A stretch of DNA of 64,000 nt from Mesorhizobium sp. B2-1-8 (GCF_006442545.2 NZ_CP083952.1:2163501-2227500); one strand, 5' to 3'; shown: positions 33,527 to 42,557, numbered from the stretch's first letter. Numbers and translations are program-made. The notes: generated by a model from the letters alone, not told the origin.

Positions 33527-34456
33527 TCATGAGCCGGCAGACTCGACCCGCGGCGGCTCTGGCGGCAACGGAATGAACTCGGTTTCGCCAGCGACTTCGG
33601 GGAAGCGGCCATGCCGCCAATCGTCCTTGGCCTGCTCGATCCGGTCCTTGGAGCTCGAAACGAAGTTCCAGTAGATGTGACGTTGCTCGGGAAAAGGTTC
33701 GCCGCCGACCAGCATCAGATGCGCTCCGCCGCGTGTGCTCACGATGATCTCCGCGCCAGGCTTGAAGACGACAAACTGCGCTTCGCCGAATGTTCCTGTC
33801 TGGCCGGCGACTTCAATCTCGCCAGAGACGACAAACACGGCCCGCTCAATATGCTCCGTGGGCACTTGCAACCGCGCACCAGGCTTAAGCACGGCGTCGA
33901 CATACATCAGGTCCGAATAGACCGGCACCGGCGAGCGTTCTCCGAACGCGCTGCCCGCAACGACGGTGAGCGAGGCTCCCTCGGCCTGGAGCCTAGGCAG
34001 AGCGCCGCTGGCGTGATTGGAGAAACCCGGCTGCATTTCTTCGAGCGCCTTGGGCAAGGCGACCCAGATTTGCTGGCCGAACATCGTTCCACCTTGAGCC
34101 TGCAACTTCGCGGGTGAGCGCTCCGAATGGACGATGCCGCTGCCCGCTGTCATCCAGTTCACGTCACCGGGACGGACCGTCTCAACGCTCCCGATGCTGT
34201 CTCGATGAACCATTTCGCCTTCGAGCAGGTAGGTGAGGGTCGACAGGCCGATATGGGGATGGGGGCGGACATTCAGGCCAGCCCCTTCTCGAAACACCAC
34301 TGGTCCGAAATGATCGAGGAAAATGAAGGGACCAACCGTGCGGCGCTGTGCCGATGGGAGCGCACGGCGAACCTTGAACCCATCACCCAGATCGCGAACA
34401 GGCGGAACGATCAAATCTTCCACCGCCAAGTCTGGCAGGGCACTCGTAACAGTCAT
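33527..34456 (-). CDS. Pirin family protein
   Basis: A 309-residue pirin (two-cupin) protein from the Met at 34456 (MTVTSALPD); a start 12 bases upstream is also possible. The N-terminal cupin shows the metal-binding pattern HPHIGLSTLTYLLEGE (~70-85) with the later His (IVHSER, ~110), and the second cupin spans ~190-280. Bacterial pirins are iron-binding, and some have quercetinase activity or modulate metabolic enzymes. It is divergent from a LysR gene, which is the likely regulator. Confidence 0.92.
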   Translation of the reverse strand: MTVTSALPDLAVEDLIVPPVRDLGDGFKVRRALPSAQRRTVGPFIFLDHFGPVVFREGAGLNVRPHPHIGLSTLTYLLEGEMVHRDSIGSVETVRPGDVNWMTAGSGIVHSERSPAKLQAQGGTMFGQQIWVALPKALEEMQPGFSNHASGALPRLQAEGASLTVVAGSAFGERSPVPVYSDLMYVDAVLKPGARLQVPTEHIERAVFVVSGEIEVAGQTGTFGEAQFVVFKPGAEIIVSTRGGAHLMLVGGEPFPEQRHIYWNFVSSSKDRIEQAKDDWRHGRFPEVAGETEFIPLPPEPPRVESAGS

Positions 34457-34468
34457 TGCCGCCTCCAT

Positions 34469-34883
34469 TGCAGAGTTTCAATTCGGCGCTGTCGCGCAGT
34501 GGTCTCGCTCCAACAGCGCAAGTTCATCTCAACAAGCACGTTGAGCTCCCGTCATCACATCCTGCGTGGCTTTCAGGGGCGGAATGTGTTGCGCTACCAA
34601 TCGGTTAGGATCGGGTTCGGTGGAATTTCTTGATCGCGTCTAAGGATCGTAAATCCCACATGCGTACGTGCCGGGAAAGCCGGTATGTTACGATACCATC
34701 CATCGGCAAGGCCGATGGGTTTAAATCAGCGAAGCATCTTTGTCAGCATTTCAGTCGTGCAGGCGCGCCTTGCCGCAACGATTGTACCGTGAGCGTTGAC
34801 GTGTCAGTCGCACGTTCGCATAAATAGGAGCAGCCTGCATATCTTTAGTGGATCCATCGGTTAATTCGATAGAAGGGCACAAC
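34469..34883. promoter_or_regulatory. Divergent promoter region between pirin and LysR genes
   Basis: This region contains two inverted repeats: GGTAT-GTTACG-ATACC (34682-34697) and CCATCGGC-AAG-GCCGATGG (34700-34718). The first is shaped like a LysR site (an interrupted dyad) and may be the operator of the neighbouring regulator. Confidence 0.45.
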
Positions 34884-35843
34884 ATGCTTGATGGCGTATC
34901 TCTTGACCAGTTGCGGACTTTTGTTGCCGCGGCTGACGAAGGAAGCTTCTCTGCTGCGGCCCGACGCCTCAGGCGAACCCAGTCCGCCGTCAGTGAAACC
35001 ATGGCCAACTTGGAAGCCCAACTTGGTGTCACGCTTTTCGACCGCAGCGCTCGATATCCGCGGCTGACGACCGAAGGTGGTGTCCTTCTTGCCGACGCTC
35101 GCGCTGTCGTTTCAGGCGTTGATGGCATGAAGGCACGCGCGAAAGGAATATCAGGCGGGCTGGAGGCGGAGCTGGCTGCGGTGATCGACGTCTTCTTTCC
35201 GATCACCGCGATTGCCGAGGTCGCTCACGAGTTCCGCGGACAATTCCCCGCCACACCTTTGCGGCTACTTGTCGAGGCGCTCGGCGGCGCGGTGCAACCC
35301 GTCATGGATGGGCGCGCGAGCTTCGGCATCGTTGGATCTTTGCCAGTACTGCCCTCTGGCCTTGTGGCCGAGCGCGTCACCAGCGTTGACTTTGTCATGG
35401 TCGCGGCTGCAAACCATCCGCTGGCGGCGTATGGTGGCCTCATTCCGCGGGATGAGCTGGCGCGACACGTTCAACTGGTGCTCACTGATCGATCCGATCT
35501 ATCAGCCGGGAAGGAGATCGCAGTCATATCGCCTTCCACCTGGCGGTTGGCTGACCTGTTTGCCAAGCACGCCTTTCTCATCAGTGGGCTGGGTTGGGGT
35601 GGCATGCCGCTCCACGTCGTCGGGAAGGACATCGCCGAGGGGCGGCTTGTTGAACTTTCGATCCAAGATATACCACGGGGTGGACTCAAGCTGCCGATAT
35701 CGGCCATCTACCCAATCGCCGCGCCTCCGGGACCCGCGGGCCGTTGGATGATCGAGCGCCTTAAACAGTGTTCAAACGAAATGCCGGGCAAATGGCCTAT
35801 GGACAAGGTCTTCTCGACGTCCGTGTCCGACCCTGGGCGGTGA
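34884..35843 (+). CDS. LysR family transcriptional regulator
   Basis: A 319-residue regulator from the ATG at 34884 (AGAAGGG upstream). Residues ~1-62 form the LysR helix-turn-helix (LDQLRTFVAAADEGSFSAAARRLRRTQSAVSETMANLE), and ~88-290 form the substrate-binding domain. The last ~18 residues (…MDKVFSTSVSDPGR) are encoded by DNA that in the opposite strand encodes an aldo/keto reductase segment, so the C-terminus is probably mosaic. It is divergent from pirin and likely controls it. Confidence 0.9.
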   Translation: MLDGVSLDQLRTFVAAADEGSFSAAARRLRRTQSAVSETMANLEAQLGVTLFDRSARYPRLTTEGGVLLADARAVVSGVDGMKARAKGISGGLEAELAAVIDVFFPITAIAEVAHEFRGQFPATPLRLLVEALGGAVQPVMDGRASFGIVGSLPVLPSGLVAERVTSVDFVMVAAANHPLAAYGGLIPRDELARHVQLVLTDRSDLSAGKEIAVISPSTWRLADLFAKHAFLISGLGWGGMPLHVVGKDIAEGRLVELSIQDIPRGGLKLPISAIYPIAAPPGPAGRWMIERLKQCSNEMPGKWPMDKVFSTSVSDPGR

Positions 35844-35915
35844 ATCTGATACAGATCAATCTGCTCTGTCTCAAGGCGACGCAGGGCGTAGTGTTTCCGA
35901 GCGATGTTCGAGTCT
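35790..35915 (-). pseudogene. Aldo/keto reductase fragment
   Basis: The minus strand encodes an internal aldo/keto reductase segment (LRRLETEQIDLYQIHRPG and then SDTDVEKTL), normally about 100 residues into a ~320-residue enzyme. Neither the N-terminal beta strand nor the C-terminal half is present. It overlaps the 3' end of the LysR gene, marking a recombination junction. Confidence 0.65.
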
Positions 35916-36185
35916 CTCGCGCACCATTGTGTCATCGACACCGACCAAGACTGAAGCCCAACCACCGCTTTCGGAGAACGCATCGCCATCCTAAAGGACC
36001 GAAATGAGGCGCAAAGCCGCCGCTCGCTCGCTACGGCGCCGTTTGCAAGCGCGCTCGCGAGCGGCTACGCGCCGGCTTAGTCTAAATGACCGCTCGTTGA
36101 TTTGCGGATGAAAGCTTCCGGCTCCATTCCGAGCGCGTCGGCGAAGCGACCGGGAGCCATGACACTGGCCGAAATGTCAAGCTCA

Positions 36186-36446
36186 CTAAACGCTCTTCGA
36201 TTTGTCGTCGGTCAGGGTCCGCCGCAACCTGACGCCCGGATGATTGCCGTTCGTGAATTCCACACCCTCTGCCTCAAGAACGGCACGGATTTTGTCCTGT
36301 GTTTCAGCGGCTACCGCCGCGACGCGCTCGCTGTCGCTCTCACAGCGTTTTACAGTAGGAATAGAAACGCTAGCCCGCTTGGCAAGCTCCGATTGTGATA
36401 GGCCGATCAAGGCTCGGGCCGCGCGCATTTGTGCTGCTGTCACCAA
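36186..36446 (-). CDS. XRE-family helix-turn-helix regulator
   Basis: An 86-residue DNA-binding protein: AQMRAARALIGLSQSELAKRASVSIPTVKRCES is a textbook Cro/C1-type helix-turn-helix (~5-40). A short C-terminal part follows (RAVLEAEGVEFTNGN…GVRLRR), as in many phage/island repressors. It is divergent from a hypothetical gene, with a palindromic operator-like site between them. Confidence 0.88.
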   Translation of the reverse strand: MVTAAQMRAARALIGLSQSELAKRASVSIPTVKRCESDSERVAAVAAETQDKIRAVLEAEGVEFTNGNHPGVRLRRTLTDDKSKSV

Positions 36447-36482
36447 TTTCTGTTTGATCCCTTTAGATCATTGCGCTATGAT

Positions 36483-36508
36483 CCAAAGGTATCAGTGGAT
36501 ACCCTTGG
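36483..36508. promoter_or_regulatory. Near-perfect palindrome, candidate XRE operator
   Basis: CCAAAGGTATC-AGTG-GATACCCTTGG pairs in 10 of 11 positions with a 4-base spacer. It is between the divergent XRE regulator and the hypothetical gene at 36592. A second short dyad, TGATC-CCTTTA-GATCA, lies at 36455-36470 beside the regulator start. Confidence 0.55.
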
Positions 36509-36591
36509 CCTGTTGTCGGGGGTGCGGCTAGACGCAGTGTTGACGCACCATGCCTAGCCTGACCACGCCAAAGCTGTCTGGAGCTCGGATC

Positions 36592-37194
36592 ATGGCTGAT
36601 TCCGACAATACCACGACTTTGCCTTTCGTCATCGGTCGGCAAGGGGTTAAGCAGAACGTTCCCGAACGGCAAGCAATAGACCCGGCTTCAGGCCTCTGGA
36701 GCGAGTGGCAAAAAGCTCAATATGCCTCGTTGCTATTGTGTCGGGTGCAGCAGCGCTTGGAGGCACGAATGATGGCCACTACGGGAATTCCGGTATCGAC
36801 CTCAGGCCAATCCGGGTATTGGCCGATGTCGGTGGCCGCGTCGGAGGCGAGCGCCGAGTATGCGGTGGCTCGCGAGGCAGAGGTGTTTGCCATGACCGAG
36901 GCACTCAAATTTCAGGATGCTATCCCCAGTGTTGCTGCTCTGTCGCTCGTTGGGATCATCGCGAAGCTGGACATGATTGTTGGCGCCGACCGGGACATCG
37001 GCGATCCGACGGATTTCCCATGGCCGCACATTGCGTCCGTATTGCGCGACCTCAAGGCACTTACGGGCGATCTGCCAGCCTATCGACCGGACCGCACCGC
37101 TACCCGTGCTGACGTGGAGAGATATTGGAACGAAGCCATCAAGCTCGTGACGGCGCTTTCGGAGGATTCCCAGCGGAATGCGCCTGTCTTATGA
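36592..37194 (+). CDS. Hypothetical protein of the element
   Basis: A 200-residue, mainly helical protein from the ATG at 36592 (GGAG at 36580). It has no signal peptide or membrane helix and no family I recognise. The composition is ordinary for this genome. It is divergent from the XRE gene and probably under its control through the palindrome between them; it lies upstream of the recombinase module. Confidence 0.55.
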   Translation: MADSDNTTTLPFVIGRQGVKQNVPERQAIDPASGLWSEWQKAQYASLLLCRVQQRLEARMMATTGIPVSTSGQSGYWPMSVAASEASAEYAVAREAEVFAMTEALKFQDAIPSVAALSLVGIIAKLDMIVGADRDIGDPTDFPWPHIASVLRDLKALTGDLPAYRPDRTATRADVERYWNEAIKLVTALSEDSQRNAPVL

Positions 37195-37439
37195 ACTTCT
37201 AGCAGCCGCCGTAGGCGCGGGCTCGCAACCGAGGGGCACCTCTGTTGTAGGGAATGGTGCGAATCGGAGCAGGTTGGAAAGTTCGGCGACGCCCTGCGGC
37301 GAGGTTCGTGACATACGCACCGGCGAAATCACGTCGCCATCCAGCCTCGTTAAGTTGACCCCTGTCCGATTTCTACGCTGGGGCGTGCCAATTGCACGAT
37401 TGATGGGACGCGTCTCTTCGCTCGTCGCTGGCCGTCGCC
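37195..37439. other. Spacer before the recombinase operon
   Basis: No convincing gene is seen in these 245 bases; they probably hold the promoter of the small gene and recombinase. Confidence 0.35.
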
Positions 37440-37664
37440 ATGCTAACTTTCGTGAAGCCGGCACCAGACACAGGCAATGGTTCTTCCCTCATCGAAACCG
37501 CCGCTGCGGTAACGCCGGAAGAGCTTCGCAAAGCCATGCTTGAGTTCGTCGAAGCGCTCGCCGTCGCTGATGCCAGGCGCGATCATCTCAGCGCTATCGG
37601 CTCTTCGATCGACCGAAGCGCCGCGATTGACTCACGTCACGCCAAGAAGGCTCCCAGAAAATGA
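37440..37664 (+). CDS. Small protein translationally coupled to the recombinase
   Basis: A 74-residue protein with a predicted helix in the middle (TPEELRKAMLEFVEALAVADARRDHLSAI) and a basic end. Its stop overlaps the recombinase start (ATGA at 37661). No family is recognised. The coupling suggests an accessory role in integration or excision. Confidence 0.55.
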   Translation: MLTFVKPAPDTGNGSSLIETAAAVTPEELRKAMLEFVEALAVADARRDHLSAIGSSIDRSAAIDSRHAKKAPRK

Positions 37665-39343
37665 TGCGAGCCGCTATCTACGCTCGTTTCTCGACGGAGC
37701 TCCAAAACGAAAAGTCCACCGAAGACCAAATTGCCCTTTGCCGCGCGTATGCAGTTCGCAACGGTCTAGATGTCGTTGCTGTCTATGAGGATAAGGCGCG
37801 CTCCGGAGCGTCGTTATTCGGTCGCGACGGGCTCCTGACCTTGATGGAGGCGGCAGGCCAAAAAATCTTTGATACGATAGTCGTCGAAGCGCTTGACCGC
37901 CTTTCACGTGACATGGCGGACCTCGCGGGTCTTCATAAGCGGCTCTCCTTTCTCGGTATCGAAATCCAGGCAGTTCATGATGGTATCGCCGATGCGGTCC
38001 TTATCGGTATTCGTGGACTGGTCGGTCAAATGCAGAGGGAGGATGGTGCCAAGAAGGTGCGGAGGGGCATGGCTGGCGTCGTCCGCGACGGCCGTCATGC
38101 CGGAGGCCGGCCCTACGGCTATAGACCTATCTTGGGTCGCCCTGGTGAACTTGAGGTCGTCGAGGCGGAGGCAGAGGTTGTCCGGCGCATTTTCGACGGC
38201 TATTCGGCCGGTCGAACCCCACGTGACCTAGCTGGTGAGCTGAACAGGGAGGGGATAGCGCCGCCGCGGGGGACACGCTGGAATGGTTCCACGATCAACG
38301 GAAATGCCCAACGCGGGGTGGGTCTGCTCTTTAACGAGCTCTACGTTGGTCGGATCGTTTGGAACAAGGTCCGAATGGTGAAGAACCCCGATACTGGCAA
38401 GCGCGTCTCCAGGCCAAATCCGAAGGACCAGTGGCAGACGAAAGAGGTTCCCCATCTTCGCATTGTCGATGAAGAAGTTTGGCAGAAGGCACAGGCGCTC
38501 AAAGTCGCGAGGGTGAACGCATCCTCTCATTTCAAGCGCCGCCCGGCACACCTGTTATCCGGTCTGCTTCGCTGCGGCGTTTGCGGGGCGGGAATGTCGG
38601 TTCACGATCGTGATAAGACGGGCAAAACGCGTATCAGGTGCTCCGCAGTTCGTGAAAGCGGGAGCTGCTCCAATCGGCGCATTATTTACCTGCCTGAGAT
38701 CGAGTGGGCAGTCCTCGATGGCATGCGCGAGCAGCTGAAAGTGCCGGACCTGATCGAGGCATATATCCGAAAATACAACCAAGAGCGCCAACAATTGGCG
38801 GCACAGGTGAACTCGGTGCGTACAGCACTGGAAGGTAAGCGCGATCGGGTGGAAGGCGAACGTCAGCGGACGATCGATCTTGTGATCAGGAGCGTGATTG
38901 CTGAAGCGGATGCCAAGCAGCGGATTGCAGACCTCAAGGCACAGCTTTCTCTGATCGAGGCACAACTCTGCAGACTCGATGAGCCACCATCAACCGTGGC
39001 TCTCCACCCCGCCACCCTGCAGCGGTATACCAAAACCGTTGATTGCCTTTCAAAGGCGTTGGCCGACCACGCGACTGCTGCAGATCACCGTGGCCCACTC
39101 ATTCAAAACTTCCGAGAGCTCGTTCACAGCGTTACCGTGCACCCAAAACCTGCACGCAAGGGCTTCGAAATCGAGGTCAAGGGCAAGCTCGCCGCTCTTA
39201 TTGGCGGAGCCGCGTTCCCTACCGCTCGGTACACTGGAAAGCCCACCTCATTGGGCGTCCGCTTTGGTATGGCCGTCGGAGACGATAGTGGGTGTGAAGT
39301 GGTAGCGGGAGAGGGACTTGAACCCCCGACCCCAGGATTATGA
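37661..39343 (+). CDS. Large serine recombinase
   Basis: A 560-residue large serine recombinase. The resolvase catalytic domain (~1-140) has the nucleophile serine in YARFSTELQNE (Ser 11) and the arginine motif EALDRLSRDMAD. The recombinase domain covers ~155-260 (GGRPYGYR…GLLFNELYVGRIVWNK), the zinc ribbon ~290-335 (LLRCGVCGAGM…CSNRR) and a coiled coil ~365-425. The final residues (EGLEPPTPGL) and the stop lie inside the tRNA-Met gene, indicating that the gene end is created by integration there. It should catalyse integration and excision of the element. Confidence 0.93.
   Translation: MMRAAIYARFSTELQNEKSTEDQIALCRAYAVRNGLDVVAVYEDKARSGASLFGRDGLLTLMEAAGQKIFDTIVVEALDRLSRDMADLAGLHKRLSFLGIEIQAVHDGIADAVLIGIRGLVGQMQREDGAKKVRRGMAGVVRDGRHAGGRPYGYRPILGRPGELEVVEAEAEVVRRIFDGYSAGRTPRDLAGELNREGIAPPRGTRWNGSTINGNAQRGVGLLFNELYVGRIVWNKVRMVKNPDTGKRVSRPNPKDQWQTKEVPHLRIVDEEVWQKAQALKVARVNASSHFKRRPAHLLSGLLRCGVCGAGMSVHDRDKTGKTRIRCSAVRESGSCSNRRIIYLPEIEWAVLDGMREQLKVPDLIEAYIRKYNQERQQLAAQVNSVRTALEGKRDRVEGERQRTIDLVIRSVIAEADAKQRIADLKAQLSLIEAQLCRLDEPPSTVALHPATLQRYTKTVDCLSKALADHATAADHRGPLIQNFRELVHSVTVHPKPARKGFEIEVKGKLAALIGGAAFPTARYTGKPTSLGVRFGMAVGDDSGCEVVAGEGLEPPTPGL
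39299..39312 (+). repeat. Right copy of 14-bp direct repeat, candidate attR
   Basis: GTGGTAGCGGGAGA matches 9359-9372 exactly. Here it is the antisense of the tRNA-Met acceptor end with CCA, so integration leaves the tRNA intact. Confidence 0.6.
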
Positions 39344-39376
39344 TTCCCGTGCTCTAACCAACTGAGCTACCCCGCC
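39300..39376 (-). tRNA. tRNA-Met (CAT)
   Basis: On the minus strand this folds as a full tRNA. The acceptor stem is GGCGGGG/TCCCGCT with A discriminator and encoded CCA; the D-arm is GCTCAGTTGGTTAGAGC; the anticodon stem is CGGGA/TCCTG around the loop ATCATAA (anticodon CAT); the T-arm is GGGGGTTCAAGTCCCTC. It is the integration target of the element on its 3' side. It is most likely elongator Met; an Ile2 lysidine-type tRNA cannot be excluded by sequence. Confidence 0.93.
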
Positions 39377-39615
39377 AGGGCGGCGACAGGCCCGAAATCC
39401 GCCTCAAATCGAAAGGCATTTCGAGGCGTTCGCCAAGGTCGCGCGGATATAAGGTTGGGAGGGCGAGCCTGTCAAGCTTCGATGCATTCGATATCAGCGC
39501 ATATTCCCATTGGCGAAAAGCTTTGCCGCGCGAACGCCTGGTTGCGGCCGCTGGGGTTGAGTTCGACGGGGCACGTCGCTATGTCTCGGCCACGAGTTTT
39601 TAGAGTTTGAAACAT

Positions 39616-40575
39616 ATGAAGCCGCGCATTGCAGTCCTCGGTTGCGGATACTGGGGCTCAAACCACATCCGCACCCTCAAGGCGCTCGGCGCATTGCACG
39701 CGGTTTCCGACACCAATCGTGCCCGCGCCGAAGGTTTCGCCAGCGAACAGGACTGCCTGGCGATCGAGCCGGACCAGCTGTTCGTCCGCGATGACGTCGA
39801 CGCAATCATCATGGCCTTGCCGCCGCAGTTCCATGCCGATCTTGCCGTGCGCGCCGTCGAGAACGGCAAGGACGTGCTGGTGGAAAAGCCGATCGCGCTG
39901 ACGGTGCCGGATGCCGAACGCTCGGTGCAGGCAGCCAAGGAGAATGGCCGCGTGTTCATGGTCGGCCATGTCCTGCGCTTCCATCCCGCCTTCGAGACGC
40001 TCAAAGGGCTGATCGACAAGGGCGAACTCGGCGAGGTCCGCTACATCCATTCGCACCGGCTGGGGCTCGGCAAGTTCCATACCGAGAACGACGCGCTATG
40101 GGACCTTGCGCCGCACGATCTGTCGATGATCCTGGCCATCACCGGCACCGAGCCGATCGAGGTGCGCGGCGAGGGGGCGGCACTCCTCGACAATCTCAGC
40201 GATTTCGCGCATCTGCACATGCGCTTTCCCAACGGGCTGCGCAGCCATCTTTTCACGTCGCGGCTAAACCCCTATCGCGAGCGGCGGCTGACGGTGGTCG
40301 GCACCAAGGCGATGGCGGTGTTCGACGATGTCGAGCCATGGGAGCGCAAGCTTGCCGTCTACCGCCACGCGGTGTGGCAGGACAGCGGCCAGTGGGCGTT
40401 CACCACCAATGAGCCCTCCTATGTCGCGGTTGCCCAGGGCATGCCGCTGACGCGCGAGCTGGAGCATTTCATCCAGTGCATCGAAACGCGTGCCGAACCA
40501 CGCACCAGCGGCGAGGAAGCGATCAGGGTGCTGCGCATCCTGACGGCCGGCACGGTCACGCACACCAAATCCTGA
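39616..40575 (+). CDS. Gfo/Idh/MocA family oxidoreductase
   Basis: A 319-residue NAD(P)-dependent oxidoreductase from the ATG at 39616. It has the Rossmann motif GCGYWGSN (~8-15), the conserved VEKPIALT (~94-101) and the C-terminal GFO_IDH_MocA_C fold with the active-site segment LWDLAPHDLSM (His ~173). Members oxidise sugars or nucleotide sugars; resemblance to WlbA-type UDP-sugar dehydrogenases is possible but unproven. It is the first gene beyond the element on the tRNA side. A RIME-like repeat follows. Confidence 0.9.
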   Translation: MKPRIAVLGCGYWGSNHIRTLKALGALHAVSDTNRARAEGFASEQDCLAIEPDQLFVRDDVDAIIMALPPQFHADLAVRAVENGKDVLVEKPIALTVPDAERSVQAAKENGRVFMVGHVLRFHPAFETLKGLIDKGELGEVRYIHSHRLGLGKFHTENDALWDLAPHDLSMILAITGTEPIEVRGEGAALLDNLSDFAHLHMRFPNGLRSHLFTSRLNPYRERRLTVVGTKAMAVFDDVEPWERKLAVYRHAVWQDSGQWAFTTNEPSYVAVAQGMPLTRELEHFIQCIETRAEPRTSGEEAIRVLRILTAGTVTHTKS

Positions 40576-40648
40576 GACTGTTTGGAAATTCTACTTTGGA
40601 GGCTATCCGATGGCTGCCAGAGCGGATTTCGAAACGGTCTCTGAGACG

Positions 40649-40754
40649 CTACAGCATGTCGCGGCGAATAGGATTCGCCCGACCTGCCATAAGCCTCTGA
40701 TTTTATGCATGTCGTTGTCCCGGAACCGAAGACACTTCCGGGCGACATGCATTA
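40649..40754 (-). repeat. RIME-like intergenic palindromic repeat (copy 1)
   Basis: This 106-base element is repeated in opposite orientation at 63459-63564 with roughly 90% identity by eye. It contains two nested palindromes: TGCATGTCG…CGACATGCA around CCGGAA/TTCCGG, and CAGCATGTCGCGGCGAATA with its imperfect complement. The size and structure fit the ~108-bp RIME1 family of Rhizobium. It lies between the 3' ends of two convergent genes. Confidence 0.75.
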
Positions 40755-40760
40755 GCGGTT

Positions 40761-41951
40761 TTATTCAGCCGGAACTTGCGCCGGCCTCGCGGCGAGCCGG
40801 CTCAGCATCGCTTCGGCTTCGGCGCCGCGCTCGGAACGCTCGATGAAGCCGCCGCCGAAGACGCGGGCCTCGTTGCCGTCGTCGGAATAGAGCACGCAGG
40901 CCTGTCCGGGCGCGATGCCCGATTCACCATCGGCCAGTTCGACCGAGGTCACGCCTGCCTCGTGGCGCAGCACGGCCGGCCGTGGCGGCCTGGTCGAGCG
41001 CACCTTGGCGAACAGCTCGATGCCGCCGGCGGAAACATCGGCGAGTGCGCCGTCTCCCAGCCAGTTCATGTTGCGCAGATAGATCTTGTGCGTCTCCAGC
41101 GCCTCGCGCGGGCCGACCACGACACGGGCGCGCTCGGCGTCGAGATGGACGACATAGAGCGGCTCGCCGGACGCGATGCCGATGCCACGGCGCTGACCGA
41201 TCGTGTAGCGCAGAATGCCCTCGTGGCGGCCGAGCACGCGGCCGTCGATATGGACAATGTCGCCCGGGTTGGCGGCCGCCGGCTTCAGCTTGGCGATGAT
41301 GTCGGAATATTTGCCCTGCGGCACGAAGCAGATGTCCTGGCTGTCCTGCTTGGCGGCGACCGTCAGCCCCATCTCCTCGGCGATGGCGCGAACCTGCGGC
41401 TTCGACAGGCCGCCAAGCGGGAAGCGCAGATAGTCGATCTGCGCCTGCGTGGTGGCGAACAGGAAATAGCTCTGGTCGCGATCGGCGTCGACCGGCCGGT
41501 AGAGCGCGCGGTGGGCGCCATTGGCGCCGGAACGGATGTAGTGGCCGGTGGCGAGCGCGTCGGCGCCGAGATCCTTGGCCGTGGCCAGGAGATCGGCGAA
41601 CTTGACCGTCTGATTGCAAGAGACGCAAGGAATGGGCGTCTCGCCGGCGACATAGCTTTCGGCGAAGGGATCGATGACCGCCTTGCGGAACCGCTCCTCA
41701 TAATCGAGCACATAATGGGGAATGCCCAGGGTCTCGGAGACGCGGCGGGCATCGTCGATGTCCTGGCCGGCGCAGCATGATCCCGCCCGATGCGTTGCCG
41801 CACCATGATCGTAGAGCTGCAAGGTGACGCCGACGACATCGTAGCCCTCGCGCTTCAACAGGCCGGCGACCACGGATGAATCGACGCCGCCGGACATGGC
41901 GACGACGATGCGGGTCTCTTCGGGACGTCTGGGAAGGTCGAGACTGTTCAT
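40761..41951 (-). CDS. mnmA: tRNA-specific 2-thiouridylase MnmA
   Basis: A 396-residue enzyme from the Met at 41951 ([15 protein letters not shown]). It has the PP-loop SGGVDSSV (~19-26), the catalytic Cys pair in IPCVSCNQ (first, ~110-117) and GSCCAGQD (~60), and the second Cys (FVPQ/CF region, QDICFVPQ ~209). It thiolates U34 of tRNA Lys, Glu and Gln with ATP and a sulfur carrier. Length matches alphaproteobacterial MnmA. The frame stays open 33 bases further upstream. Confidence 0.96.
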   Translation of the reverse strand: MNSLDLPRRPEETRIVVAMSGGVDSSVVAGLLKREGYDVVGVTLQLYDHGAATHRAGSCCAGQDIDDARRVSETLGIPHYVLDYEERFRKAVIDPFAESYVAGETPIPCVSCNQTVKFADLLATAKDLGADALATGHYIRSGANGAHRALYRPVDADRDQSYFLFATTQAQIDYLRFPLGGLSKPQVRAIAEEMGLTVAAKQDSQDICFVPQGKYSDIIAKLKPAAANPGDIVHIDGRVLGRHEGILRYTIGQRRGIGIASGEPLYVVHLDAERARVVVGPREALETHKIYLRNMNWLGDGALADVSAGGIELFAKVRSTRPPRPAVLRHEAGVTSVELADGESGIAPGQACVLYSDDGNEARVFGGGFIERSERGAEAEAMLSRLAARPAQVPAE

Positions 41952-42235
41952 GGTGCTTTCATTCTGCGGCAGCTCAAATGCCAATGTCGAGAATATAGGT
42001 CAAGCTTTCATGCGGCGCCAGCTTGCACGGCGACCCACGGCGTGGCGACGTGGTGAATGGGTACATTTCTCCCGGCTGAAACAGGGCTTCCAGCCGGATA
42101 TTTCAAATGCGCGCCAAAAGACTAACGCGGCGTTCACGATCCTTACCTAGTCATTAGGGTCTGCTTAGGCAATTTTTAAAGCTGTGGCGGTAACGTGGCG
42201 GGGATTGGGTCTTTGAGTTTTTTGTAGAGAGTACG

Positions 42236-42511
42236 ATGACCGATCTGGTTAGACCTAGAGTGAAGTATGTTATCGGGCCCGACGGCAGCCCTCTCACGAT
42301 TGCCGATCTGCCGCCAACGAACACCCGTCGCTGGGTTATCCGGCGCAAGGCGGAAGTGGTTGCAGCGGTGCGCGGCGGACTTTTGAGCCTTGAAGAGGCA
42401 TGCCAGCGCTACAAGCTGACCACGGAGGAATTCCTGTCCTGGCAAGCGTCGATCGACGAATACGGCCTTGCCGGGCTGCGCACCACGCGTATCCAGCAGT
42501 ACCGGCACTAG
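42236..42511 (+). CDS. sciP: SciP, CtrA inhibitor (DUF1153)
   Basis: A 91-residue DUF1153 protein (VRPRVKYVIGPDGSPLTIADLPPTNTRRWVIRRKAEVVAAV … SLEEACQRYKLTTEEFLSWQ), with a helix-turn-helix of the trp-repressor type. Caulobacter SciP binds CtrA and blocks its activation of transcription. It lies ~2.7 kb from ctrA in the same region, supporting orthology. A rho-independent terminator follows at once. Confidence 0.93.
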   Translation: MTDLVRPRVKYVIGPDGSPLTIADLPPTNTRRWVIRRKAEVVAAVRGGLLSLEEACQRYKLTTEEFLSWQASIDEYGLAGLRTTRIQQYRH

Positions 42512-42529
42512 GCCGGTCTCACCACGATC

Positions 42530-42557
42530 AAAGGGCGCGGCATGCCGCGCCCTTTTT
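42530..42557 (+). terminator. Rho-independent terminator after sciP
   Basis: GGGCGCGGCATGCCGCGCCC is an uninterrupted palindrome flanked by AAA and TTTTT, 19 bases after the sciP stop; it can also end the minus-strand oxidoreductase. Confidence 0.85.

Larger units (their letters stand above)
9359..39312. mobile_element. Putative integrative mobilizable element (~30 kb)
   Basis: The region is bounded by the 14-bp direct repeat. It has a large serine recombinase abutting the tRNA-Met at its right end, and a TraA relaxase, oriT-like site and TraC/TraD genes in the middle. Gene content is accessory, with pseudogenes, a mosaic LysR end and an AT-rich membrane-protein gene. No VirB/Trb secretion genes and no intact TraG are visible, so it should be mobilizable only with help. 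The exact left end is inferred from the repeat. Confidence 0.65.

Noticed and set aside
40776..41780. Long plus-strand open frame inside mnmA
   Set aside because: It is antisense to a clear mnmA gene and its translation shows no family; long shadow frames are common in GC-rich DNA.
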